A stretch of 64,000 nt of DNA from Paenibacillus_G sp049942825 (lineage in GTDB: Bacteria > Bacillota > Bacilli > Paenibacillales > NBRC-103111), in the NCBI RefSeq assembly GCF_049942825.1, contig NZ_CP187970.1, positions 6,014,001 through 6,078,000 on the forward strand, read 5' to 3'. The translations under genes and the position numbers were made by a program. A model generated the notes under the pieces. The model saw nothing but the letters and a program-made list of their open reading frames with translations, was not told the origin of the DNA and did no database searches. This document shows positions 40,609 to 49,020 of this stretch, in pieces. The number at the start of each line of letters is the position of its first letter. Within the stretch, counting starts at the first letter, position 1.

Positions 40609-43600
40609 CTACACCGAGAGCCACACGCGGATCAAGGACAGCAGCTTATCCGTATCCACCGGCTTGGTCATATAGTCGTTGGCCCCTCCTTCTATGCTTT
40701 TCTCGCGGTCTCCCGCCATCGCCTTGGCCGTCAAAGCGATGATCGGGAGCGCCGCATGCTTCGGGTTCGCGCGGATGCGCTTCATGGCTTCGTAGCCGTC
40801 CATCACCGGCATCATGATGTCCATGATCACAAGCTCTATGTCTTCTTCGTTCTCGAGCTTCTCGAGGGCGAGCTTGCCGTTATCGGCCATCACCACGTTC
40901 AGCCCATGCTGGCGGAGCACTTTCGACAGGGCGAACGTATTGCGCAGGTCATCGTCCACGAGCAGAATCTTGCGCCCCTTCAGCGACACGTCCAGCTCTT
41001 CCAGCGGCCGCAGCGCCGGCTTCCGTTCATCGGGCAGCGCCCGCTTCACGCTGTGAAGGAACAGGGAGACCTCGTCAAGCAGCCTCTCCGGCGAGTTGAC
41101 CCCCTTGATCACGATACTGTCCGTAAACGAACCGAGCTCCCTGTACTCCTCCTGCGTGAGCTCCTTGCCCGTATTGATGATGACGGGCGGCAGCGCCTTC
41201 TCGCCCTCGGCCACAAGCCGCTGGAGCATCTCGAAGCCCGTCATGTCAGGCAGCTTCAGATCGAGGATCACACAGTCGTAGGTCTGCGCCTTCATCCGCT
41301 CTAGGGCATCCCGCCCGGAGAAGACGCTGTGGATCTCCACATTCTTGCCGCGGAGCAGCTCCTGGATCGCCTTCTGGTTCCCCGCGTCGTCCTCGACAAC
41401 AAGCACCTGCTTGATCCGCTCCTGCAGCGCATCCTCGAACCGGGCGAAGACGCCTTCGAGCTCCTCGGCCGCCACCGGCTTCGGCAGGAAGCCGATGGCC
41501 CCCTTCTGCAGGGATACTGCGCTCTCGTCCCGGCCTGACACGATGTGAACGGGGATGTGCCGCGTCTCGCTGTGGAACTTGAGATGGTCGAGCACCTTGA
41601 GCCCGCTCATGTCCGGCAGCCCGAGATCGAGCAGGATGGCCGTCGGCACATACTGCTTGGCAAGCTGCAGGGCGCTGAAGCCGTCCCCCGCGGCCAGGCA
41701 GCGGAAGCCCTTTTTGCGGGAAAGGTCCATGAGCACCTTGGCGAACTTGGGATCGTCCTCGACGATCAGCAGCACCCTCTCGCCCCCGGCACCGAGTAGC
41801 GCTTCGCGGTCATCCGGGATGAACACCTTCGCCGGCTGCGCCGGAAGATCAGCCTCCGCTGATGCCGGGGAAGGGACATCCTCGGGCTCCTGCGTGAGTC
41901 CGCTCCGGGGCGCTTCCGGCGCGGATGGCCGGACGGCCTCCTGTGCCGCATCAGCCCCCCCGGCCTGCACGCGGCTGCCGCCGATTGGCAGGTACAGGGT
42001 GAACACGCTGCCCTCCCCTTCCCGGCTCTGCAGCTGGATCTCGCCGCCGAGCAGCTTCGCCAGCTCCCGCGAGATCGTCAGCCCAAGGCCTGTGCCGCCG
42101 TACTGGCGGGAGGTCGAGCCGTCCGCCTGCTGGAACGCCTCGAAGATCGCGCGCTGCTTGCCGGCCGCAATGCCGATGCCGGTATCCCGCACCTCCAGCG
42201 CCACCGTCTCCTCCGGCACGAGTGCTCCGCTCATGAAGCGGGTCTTCGGGTCCGGCGCATAGATCCTCACCGTGACGCTGCCACGGGAGGTGAATTTGAA
42301 GGCGTTCGAGAGCAGGTTCTTCAGAATCTGCTCGGTCCGCTGGCCGTCGGTCACGATGGTCTCCGGCAGTCCCGGAGCCAGCTCCAGCTTGAAATCCAGC
42401 CCCTTCTCCTGCGCCACATGCCCGAACTGGTTCTGCAGATGGCGCAGAATGCCGGCCAGCCGGACTTCCTCCCGGAGAATATCCATCTTGCCGGCCTCGA
42501 CCTTCGAGAGGTCGAGGATATCGTTGATGAGCGTGAGCAGATCCAGTCCGCCGCTGTGAATGATTTTGGCGGATTCGATCTGATCCTCGGTCAGGTTGCC
42601 CTCATCATTGGCCGCGAGCGACTTGGCCAGAATGAGCAGGGAGTTCAGCGGCGTCCGCAGCTCGTGGGACATGTTCGCGAGGAATTCGGACTTGTACCGG
42701 CTCGCCAGCGCCAGCTCTTCGGCCTTCTTCTCGATCTCCGTCTTTGAGAATTGAATCTCCGCGTTCTGCCGCTCGATATCCGCCTTCTGATGCTCGAGGT
42801 AGTTCGTCTTCTCCTCGAGCTCTTCGTTGATCGCCTGCAGCTCCTCGCTCTGTATGCGGAGCTTCTCCTCCGACTGCTTCAGCATGCGGGTCTGCTCTTC
42901 CAGCTCCTCGTTCGCGGTGCGCAGCTCTTCCTGCTGGGTCTGCAGCTCCTCGGCCAGCTTCTGGGATTCCCGCAGAAGCTCTTCGGTACGCTGACGGCCC
43001 ACGACACTCTGGATCATGACGCCGAGCAGCTCCGTGAGCTGGTGGAGCAGATCCCGCTGGATATCCGTGAATCCGCCGAACGAAGCAAGCTCCAGGACAG
43101 CCACCGTCTCATCGTGATAGAGCACAGGAAGCACGAGGATCGCCCGCGGGCTCGCTTCGCCGAGCCCCGACGTGATCCGGATATAATCCTCGGGCACACC
43201 GGTCAGCAGGATCGGCTTCTTCTCCAGCGCACACTGGCCGACAAGACCCTCCCCCGGCCGGAACCGGTTCGATAGGTGCTTGCGCTCCTGGTATGCGAAG
43301 CTGCCGAGCAGCACATAGCCGGTCTCCCCGGCCGTTACCCGGCTGCGCTCCCTCACATAGAAAGCCGCCTGGCCAGCCTCGACCAGAAAAGCAATCTCGG
43401 AGACGAGCATGGAAACGAGCGTCTGCAGATCGGCAACCCCCTGGGCAAGCCCTGTCAGACGAGCCAGCTGTGTCTTCAACCAGAACTGGCGCTCGTTCTC
43501 CGCCTTCGTCTCCTTCAGGGACGTCAGCATCTCCGTCAGTGCGAAGCTGAGGCGGTCCCGGTCGGACCTCGGGACGATCGTCAGCTCATAATCCCCTTGG

Positions 43601-44775
43601 GAGATCCGGTCCGCTTGGGCGATGACATTCCTTGTGCTCTCCACCATCTGGTTGAACGCCTCGGTCAGCTGGCCGAACTCGTCACGCGAATGCACATCGA
43701 TTCTGACGTCCGTCTCCCCCTGCAGGATGAGCTCCGTAGCGCGGCGCAGCGCACCGATCTTCCGAAGCAGCATCCGTGAGATCGTCAGAATGAACAGGAC
43801 GGACAGACCGATGATCAGCACATTCAGGATAATCATGAAGATCAGCGAGGAGATGGATTCCTGCTTCATCCGCTCAAGGGTAGAGAGCAGCAGCTCGGAG
43901 AAGCGGGTCTCCACCTCTTTGTAGAGATCGATCTTCTGAGTAGATGCCTTATACCATGCGGACGGATCGATATTCAGCGGCTTATCCACCCCGGTGGCCA
44001 GGGCCGCCTGTACCATCCGGTCCACTTCGGTCACCGGCTCACCGCGGACCGTAGCGCGGAAGAACTCCTCCATCTCGGTGGGAGCGAACGAAGCGAAGAC
44101 GCTGTAGTAGAGCATTTGTTCGCTTCTAAGAACACTGGCCTGCACTTCAAGCGACCTGCTCAGCGTATTGACGGAAAAAGCATGATTGAAGAGCGTACGC
44201 TCCCGACTTACGGCATATTTGCTCTTCGACAGGTAGATGTAGGCGGACAGCATATTGCCGACTTCCTGATGCGTGCCGGTATGGGTCATCGCCTCCATGG
44301 AGCCGAACAGTGTCTCTATGAGCTCCCGGTAGTAATCCAGGGCTTCCAGCTCCGTTGCCGTCTTCTGATCCACCTTCGAGCGTTCCCCCGCGAGACGGCC
44401 CAGCAGGCTCATCGCCTTGGTTAGCTGGCTCTCGAACCGGCTGCCGTACTTCCCTCCCTCCGCCCCTGTCAGACTGCTGCGTAGCTCCGTCAAGAACCGG
44501 TCGGTTTCGGCCCGCTGGCTGTTCATCTCCGCCATGCCTACCGTTCCCTGCTCCCCGTAATATCCGGCGACCAGGCCCCGCTCCTTCTGAAGCTCGTGTA
44601 CGGCGCCATTAAACCGGACCGCGAGCCCGGTCATCTGCTGCAGCTCCGACATGCTGCGGGTTTCCGCTATTCTTCCCGCGATGGCCGTTACCGAGAAATA
44701 CAGGACCCCCAGCATCGGGATGAGAATCATAAGCATGAGCTTGCTGTTCAGCTTGGCATCCTTGATCCACTGCAT
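40609..44775 (-). CDS. Large hybrid sensor kinase: NIT-HAMP-GAF-HisKA-HATPase-REC-REC-REC
   Basis: A 1388-residue membrane kinase. TM1 is at about 12-32. The extracellular NIT-type helical sensor spans about 40-295; FNGAVHELQKERGLVAGYYG is the family hallmark (nitrate/nitrite sensing type). TM2 is at about 303-328, then HAMP (about 330-385), GAF (about 440-600) and a Glu/Leu coiled coil. HisKA has SEFLANMSHELRTPLNSLLI as the phospho-His site, and HATPase_c has GTGLGLTISRELAKLLGG. Three receivers follow: ILLDLGLPDMSG, VILDLKLPDMTG and VIMDIMMPVMDG. The middle receiver lacks a normal late Lys context, so it may be regulatory. It heads the CheR/CheB/REC-kinase operon. The ligand is unproven. Confidence 0.92.
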   Translation of the reverse strand: MQWIKDAKLNSKLMLMILIPMLGVLYFSVTAIAGRIAETRSMSELQQMTGLAVRFNGAVHELQKERGLVAGYYGEQGTVGMAEMNSQRAETDRFLTELRSSLTGAEGGKYGSRFESQLTKAMSLLGRLAGERSKVDQKTATELEALDYYRELIETLFGSMEAMTHTGTHQEVGNMLSAYIYLSKSKYAVSRERTLFNHAFSVNTLSRSLEVQASVLRSEQMLYYSVFASFAPTEMEEFFRATVRGEPVTEVDRMVQAALATGVDKPLNIDPSAWYKASTQKIDLYKEVETRFSELLLSTLERMKQESISSLIFMIILNVLIIGLSVLFILTISRMLLRKIGALRRATELILQGETDVRIDVHSRDEFGQLTEAFNQMVESTRNVIAQADRISQGDYELTIVPRSDRDRLSFALTEMLTSLKETKAENERQFWLKTQLARLTGLAQGVADLQTLVSMLVSEIAFLVEAGQAAFYVRERSRVTAGETGYVLLGSFAYQERKHLSNRFRPGEGLVGQCALEKKPILLTGVPEDYIRITSGLGEASPRAILVLPVLYHDETVAVLELASFGGFTDIQRDLLHQLTELLGVMIQSVVGRQRTEELLRESQKLAEELQTQQEELRTANEELEEQTRMLKQSEEKLRIQSEELQAINEELEEKTNYLEHQKADIERQNAEIQFSKTEIEKKAEELALASRYKSEFLANMSHELRTPLNSLLILAKSLAANDEGNLTEDQIESAKIIHSGGLDLLTLINDILDLSKVEAGKMDILREEVRLAGILRHLQNQFGHVAQEKGLDFKLELAPGLPETIVTDGQRTEQILKNLLSNAFKFTSRGSVTVRIYAPDPKTRFMSGALVPEETVALEVRDTGIGIAAGKQRAIFEAFQQADGSTSRQYGGTGLGLTISRELAKLLGGEIQLQSREGEGSVFTLYLPIGGSRVQAGGADAAQEAVRPSAPEAPRSGLTQEPEDVPSPASAEADLPAQPAKVFIPDDREALLGAGGERVLLIVEDDPKFAKVLMDLSRKKGFRCLAAGDGFSALQLAKQYVPTAILLDLGLPDMSGLKVLDHLKFHSETRHIPVHIVSGRDESAVSLQKGAIGFLPKPVAAEELEGVFARFEDALQERIKQVLVVEDDAGNQKAIQELLRGKNVEIHSVFSGRDALERMKAQTYDCVILDLKLPDMTGFEMLQRLVAEGEKALPPVIINTGKELTQEEYRELGSFTDSIVIKGVNSPERLLDEVSLFLHSVKRALPDERKPALRPLEELDVSLKGRKILLVDDDLRNTFALSKVLRQHGLNVVMADNGKLALEKLENEEDIELVIMDIMMPVMDGYEAMKRIRANPKHAALPIIALTAKAMAGDREKSIEGGANDYMTKPVDTDKLLSLIRVWLSV

Positions 44776-44904
44776 ACTTGCTCCTCATTTCCGTTCCAAA
44801 ATAATGCTTATTATTAACTTTTCTTAATAAATAATTCTCCCAACACGACAGAATTCCTCCCCCTTTTCCTGAATTCGCCATAAAATGAGAACGCTCCCGC
44901 ACGC

Positions 44905-44943
44905 GAAAAAGCCGCTTCCGAAACAAGGCCCGGAAACGGCTTT
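44905..44943 (-). terminator. Terminator of the transaldolase transcript
   Basis: On the minus strand AAAGCCGTTTCCG pairs with CGGAAGCGGCTTT with one mismatch, followed by TTTTTCG. It lies 36 bases past the transaldolase stop. Confidence 0.8.
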
Positions 44944-44978
44944 GGGATCATATAAAGTTGGCAGGTGGATACCTTGAC

Positions 44979-45635
44979 CTAGAATACGCTTTGCTTCGCG
45001 CCTTCCCAGTCGGCCAGGAAGCGCTCGATGCCCGCATCGGTCAGTGGATGCTTCGTCATGGACTGGATCACTTTGTATGGAACTGTCGCGATGTCGGAGC
45101 CGTGGAGAGCCGATTCGATGACGTGTGCGGAGTGGCGTACAGACGCCGCGATGATCTCGGAGGTGATGCCGTGAATTTTGAAGATATCCGAGATTTCCTT
45201 GATGAGGTTCATGCCCACCTGGTTGATGTCGTCCAGACGGCCGATGAACGGAGATACGTACGTCGCCCCCGCTCTTGCCGCCAGCAGCGCCTGCGTGGAG
45301 GAGAAGATCAGTGTTACGTTCGTCTTGATGCCGAGCTCGGAGAAGATCTTCGTCGCCTTCAGACCTTCTTCGGTCATCGGCAGCTTCACGACCACGCTGG
45401 AGCCGAGAGCGGCCAGCTTCTTGCCCTGCTCGACCATTTCATTCGCTTCGAGCGAGATGACTTCCGCGCTGATCGGCAGATCGCCGACGATGGAGATAAT
45501 TTCTTTTACCGTTTCGAAGAAGTCGCGGCCTTCCTTGGCAATCAGGGAAGGGTTCGTCGTTACCCCTGCAATCACGCCCAGCTCATGCGCTTTGCGGATT
45601 TCTTCAACGTTCGCCGTATCGATAAACAGTTTCAT
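44979..45635 (-). CDS. tal: Transaldolase (short TalC/Fsa-type)
   Basis: A 218-residue class I aldolase of the short transaldolase/fructose-6-phosphate aldolase family, acting in the non-oxidative pentose phosphate pathway. MKLFIDTANVEEIRKAHELG and GVTTNPSLIAKEG are the N-terminal signature; the Schiff-base Lys is in SVVVKLPMTEEGLKA; TLIFSSTQALLAARAGATYVSPFIGR completes the barrel motif, given here in parts. Shine-Dalgarno is GGGAGAG eight bases upstream. It follows transketolase in the same direction with a GC hairpin between them, so the two are probably co-expressed but separately tuned. Whether it transfers dihydroxyacetone or only splits F6P cannot be told. Confidence 0.93.
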   Translation of the reverse strand: MKLFIDTANVEEIRKAHELGVIAGVTTNPSLIAKEGRDFFETVKEIISIVGDLPISAEVISLEANEMVEQGKKLAALGSSVVVKLPMTEEGLKATKIFSELGIKTNVTLIFSSTQALLAARAGATYVSPFIGRLDDINQVGMNLIKEISDIFKIHGITSEIIAASVRHSAHVIESALHGSDIATVPYKVIQSMTKHPLTDAGIERFLADWEGAKQSVF

Positions 45636-45687
45636 CTTCTCATCTCTCCCTGGTCTGATAGGTATTGATCAAGCGGCGAATCAGCCT

Positions 45688-45706
45688 CCCGGCCGGACCG
45701 GCCGGG
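45688..45706. promoter_or_regulatory. Perfect GC hairpin between tkt and tal
   Basis: CCCGGCCGGACCGGCCGGG is a perfect 9-1-9 inverted repeat with no T run. It may block 3' exonucleases or attenuate readthrough between the two genes. Confidence 0.5.
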
Positions 45707-45726
45707 GACTGTTCTCCCGCATGTGA

Positions 45727-47751
45727 TTAAGCAAAAAACTTCTGCACGACGCGCTCCGCGATCTTCTCCGGCGTGAAGCCGTACTCGGAGATCACTTTGT
45801 CCGGCTTGGAGGATGCGCCGAACTGCTTGATGCCGATGGTGAAGCCTTCGCCGCCGAGGACTTCGTCCCAGCCGGACGGGTAGGCCATCTCGATCGCCAC
45901 ACGCGCCTTCACGCCCGGCAGGATGACTTCGTCGCGGTATTCCTGCGGCTGACGCTCGAACAGTTCACGGCTCGGCATCGAAATCACGCGCGCCTTGATG
46001 TTCTGCGCGGCCAGCGTTTCTTTGACCTTCAGCGCGAGGCTCACTTCGGAACCGGTCGCTACGAGCTGCACGTCCGGAGCGCCGCCCTCGGCGTCAGACA
46101 GCACATAAGCGCCGCGGTGGATATTCGCCGCCGCAAGCTCGCGGGTGCCTTCGAGCACCGGCAGGTTCTGGCGGGACAGCGCCATCACGTACGGGCCTTC
46201 GGCCGCTTCTACCGCATAGCGGTATGCCGCGGACGTCTCGTTCGCATCCGCCGGACGGAACAGCGTCAGATCCGGGATCAGGCGCATCGACGGAATCTGC
46301 TCGATCGGCTGGTGCGTCGGGCCGTCTTCGCCAACCGCGATGCTGTCGTGCGTGAAGACGTAGATCGCCGGCACCTTCATCAGCGCCGACAGGCGGATAG
46401 CGCCGCGCAGGTAATCGCTGAACACAAGGAACGTGCCGCAGTAAGCGCGCAGGCCGCCGTGCAGCAGCATGCCGTTCACCGCCGCGCCCATCGCGAACTC
46501 ACGCACGCCGAACCAGAGGTTGCGGCCCGCATAGTTCTTCGCGCTGAAGGCATCTTCGCCGTTCAGTGCAGTCAGGTTGGAGGAAGCGAGATCGGCCGAG
46601 CCGCCGATGAAGCTCGGGATGCCCTTCGCCAGCGCGTTCAGCGCCTTGCCCGAAGCTGTACGGGTCGAGATCGCCCCGTCTTCCGGCGAGAAGACCGGCA
46701 GGTGCGCATCCCAGCCTTCCGGCAGTTCGCCGCTGACGGCCGACTTGAGCTGCTGCGCAAGCTCAGGATAAGCCAGCGCATAGCCGCTCCACAGCTTCTC
46801 CCACTCGAGCTCTTCCGCGCTCCAGCGCTGCTGCAGCTCCGCGAAGTGGAACGTGACCGCCTCCGGCACGTAGAAGTCCGGCTCGAGCGGCCAGCCGAGC
46901 GCTTCCTTCGTCAGGCGCAGCTCTTCCTTGCCGAGCGGGGAGCCGTGCGTACCGCCGTGGCCGCCCTTGCCCGCTTTGTTCGGGGAACCGTAGCCGATCG
47001 TCGTCTTGATCTCGATCAGGGTCGGACGGGACAGGTCGGCCCGGCCTTCTTCGATCGCCAGGGCAATCGCTTCGATGTTGTTCTCTTCTTCCACGCGCAG
47101 GTACTGCCAGCCGTAGGACTCGTAACGCGCCTTCACGCTCTCGGAGAAGCTCATGCTGAGCTCGCCGTCAAGCGAGATATCGTTCGAATCGTACAGCACG
47201 ATGAGCTTGCCGAGCTTGAGGTGGCCTGCCAGCGAGGATGCTTCGCCGGAGATGCCTTCCATCAGGTCGCCGTCGCCGCAGATGGAGTAGGTGTAATGAT
47301 CGACTACCGGATAGCCTTCTTTGTTGTACACCGCGCTCATATGCGCTTCCGCCATCGCCATGCCGACCGCCATCGCCACGCCCTGGCCGAGCGGACCGGT
47401 CGTCGCTTCCACGCCGGCCGTGTGGCCGTATTCCGGGTGGCCCGGCGTCCGGCTGCCCCACTGGCGGAACTGCTTCAGGTCCTCCAGCGTTACGTCATAG
47501 CCGGTCAGGTGCAGCAGCGAGTACAGCAGCATCGAGCCGTGGCCGGCCGACAGGACGAAGCGGTCGCGGTTGACCCACTTCGGGTTCGCCGGGTTGTGCT
47601 TCAGGAAACGGCTCCAAAGCGTGTAAGCCATCGGCGCGGCGCCCATCGGCATGCCGGGGTGACCCATGCCCGCCTTCTCTACGGCGTCGATGGTCAGGGT
47701 GCGGATCGTGTTAATGCTCAGATGTTCAACCGAAGTATCTACGGTAATCAA
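45727..47751 (-). CDS. tkt: Transketolase
   Basis: A 674-residue thiamine-diphosphate enzyme moving two-carbon units in the pentose phosphate pathway. HPGMPMGAAPMAYTLW and GHGSMLLYSLLHLTGYDV lie at the active-site entrance. SICGDGDLMEGISGEASSLA with downstream YDSNDISLDG is the ThDP/Mg site, and VFTHDSIAVGEDGPTHQPIEQ is the central pyrimidine-domain motif. The length is standard. The start is TTG 47751, eight bases after GGGAGG; the nearby ATG is out of frame. It is followed by transaldolase and divergent from a LysR-type gene whose shared 115-base promoter region may control it. Confidence 0.95.
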   Translation of the reverse strand: MITVDTSVEHLSINTIRTLTIDAVEKAGMGHPGMPMGAAPMAYTLWSRFLKHNPANPKWVNRDRFVLSAGHGSMLLYSLLHLTGYDVTLEDLKQFRQWGSRTPGHPEYGHTAGVEATTGPLGQGVAMAVGMAMAEAHMSAVYNKEGYPVVDHYTYSICGDGDLMEGISGEASSLAGHLKLGKLIVLYDSNDISLDGELSMSFSESVKARYESYGWQYLRVEEENNIEAIALAIEEGRADLSRPTLIEIKTTIGYGSPNKAGKGGHGGTHGSPLGKEELRLTKEALGWPLEPDFYVPEAVTFHFAELQQRWSAEELEWEKLWSGYALAYPELAQQLKSAVSGELPEGWDAHLPVFSPEDGAISTRTASGKALNALAKGIPSFIGGSADLASSNLTALNGEDAFSAKNYAGRNLWFGVREFAMGAAVNGMLLHGGLRAYCGTFLVFSDYLRGAIRLSALMKVPAIYVFTHDSIAVGEDGPTHQPIEQIPSMRLIPDLTLFRPADANETSAAYRYAVEAAEGPYVMALSRQNLPVLEGTRELAAANIHRGAYVLSDAEGGAPDVQLVATGSEVSLALKVKETLAAQNIKARVISMPSRELFERQPQEYRDEVILPGVKARVAIEMAYPSGWDEVLGGEGFTIGIKQFGASSKPDKVISEYGFTPEKIAERVVQKFFA

Positions 47752-47866
47752 GTCATCGCCCTCCCAGGTGCATTGTCAACTTTTTCTCCCTTCATTATAA
47801 TAAAGAGCATGCTTATATATGTAATTGATATCTTGAATACTCGCTATAGAGGGTGTCTATATCCAT
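47752..47866. promoter_or_regulatory. Divergent tkt/LysR control region
   Basis: A consensus TATAAT on the minus strand (47799-47794) sits about 43 bases before tkt. GATATC and the inverted pair GATAT...ATATC around 47827-47865 lie just before the LysR start, where LysR proteins usually bind. The -35 of tkt is not clear. Confidence 0.45.
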
Positions 47867-48775
47867 ATGATCAACTTTGAGCTGTACAAAGTGTTCTACC
47901 TCACCGCCCGCTCCGGCAGCCTGTCGAAGGCCGCCAAAGAGCTCTACATCACGCAGCCGAGCGTCAGCCATTCGATCAAGCTGCTCGAGGAAGGTCTCGG
48001 CCTGCAGCTCTTCGCCCGCACCTCCCGCGGGGTGGAACTGACGAAGGAAGGCGGCGTGCTCTACACGTACATCGAGCAGGCCTTCAACTTCATCTCCCTC
48101 GCCGAGCAGAAGATGGAGGAGCTGCGCAGCAACACGAGCGGGGAGATCCAGATCGGCGGCAGCGACTCGCTCTGCAAGCATTACCTGCTCCCCTTCCTGG
48201 AGTCGTTCCACCGCGAGTTCCCCGGGATCGGCATCAACCTGGTGCACGGCACAACCCCCGAGATCGTCAGGAGCCTCAAGGAGGGCAAAATCGACATCGG
48301 CATCGTCCGCCTGCCCGTCACCGACGAGCAGCTCCTGGTCCGCGAAGGCATCACGATCCGCGACTGCTTCGTCGCCGGCCCCAAGTACCGCGAACTCGCC
48401 GAACGGGACGTCTCGCTCGAGGAGCTGCTCGCCTACCCGATCATCCTGTTCTCCCGCAACTCCTCCTCCCGGCGCTTCATCACGAAGCAGTTCCTGGAGC
48501 AGGGGCTCGTCCTCGAGCCGGAGATCGAGCTCGGCAGCGTCGACCTGCTCATCGAGTTCGCGAAGATCGGCTTCGGCGTCTCCTTCGTCACCCGCGAATT
48601 CGTCGCGAAGGAGCTAGAGGAGAAGACGCTCTTCGAGGTGAAGCTGAAGGCGCCGCTTCCTTCGACGCGCGTCGGCATCATCACGCTGAAGAGCGTACCC
48701 CTCTCGGCGGCGGCGGCCGAGTTCATCAAGAAGCTGGAGGGCGGCGGGGAGGCAAGGGCGGCGAGCCCGGCTTGA
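47867..48775 (+). CDS. LysR-family transcriptional regulator
   Basis: A 302-residue regulator. The N-terminal winged helix includes SGSLSKAAKELYITQPSVSHSIKLLEEGLG (split across residues 15-44) and is followed by the linker helix and an effector-binding domain beginning SGEIQIGGSDSLCKHYLLPF. The C-terminal domain shows EFAKIGFGVSFVTREFVAKE, typical of LysR pockets. It is divergent from transketolase over 115 bases, so it likely controls tkt-tal and itself, perhaps in response to a sugar phosphate as CbbR-like proteins do (inference). Its Shine-Dalgarno sequence is weak. It ends at a strong terminator. Confidence 0.9.
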   Translation: MINFELYKVFYLTARSGSLSKAAKELYITQPSVSHSIKLLEEGLGLQLFARTSRGVELTKEGGVLYTYIEQAFNFISLAEQKMEELRSNTSGEIQIGGSDSLCKHYLLPFLESFHREFPGIGINLVHGTTPEIVRSLKEGKIDIGIVRLPVTDEQLLVREGITIRDCFVAGPKYRELAERDVSLEELLAYPIILFSRNSSSRRFITKQFLEQGLVLEPEIELGSVDLLIEFAKIGFGVSFVTREFVAKELEEKTLFEVKLKAPLPSTRVGIITLKSVPLSAAAAEFIKKLEGGGEARAASPA

Positions 48776-48813
48776 GTGGCCGGCCGCCTGAGGAGGCCGC
48801 AGCGTGCACAGGT

Positions 48814-48844
48814 GCACCGTATCTTGGGGGATACGGTGCTTTTT
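48814..48844 (+). terminator. Terminator of the LysR gene
   Basis: GCACCGTATC (48814-48823) and GATACGGTGC (48830-48839) pair perfectly and are followed by TTTTT. Confidence 0.88.
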
Positions 48845-48955
48845 GCCATGTCCACCGTCGTGTCAGGATTACCGCCTGGGGCTCTGTAGGACTTCAGCCC
48901 TCTCAGGCCGACAGGAATCCCTTCCATACGCCTATGCAGACGGGAGGGCGGCACT

Positions 48956-48963
48956 GCCGATAT
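48956..48963 (+). promoter_or_regulatory. Sigma-D -10 element upstream of chemoreceptor
   Basis: GCCGATAT is an exact match to the sigma-D -10 box, 57 bases before the chemoreceptor start. The -35 position lacks a clear TAAA, so the promoter may be weak. Confidence 0.4.
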
Positions 48964-49020
48964 AGACAGTAATTCTACCTGCCAATAGGACCAGCCCCCA
49001 ACGAAACGGAGAAACCGACC

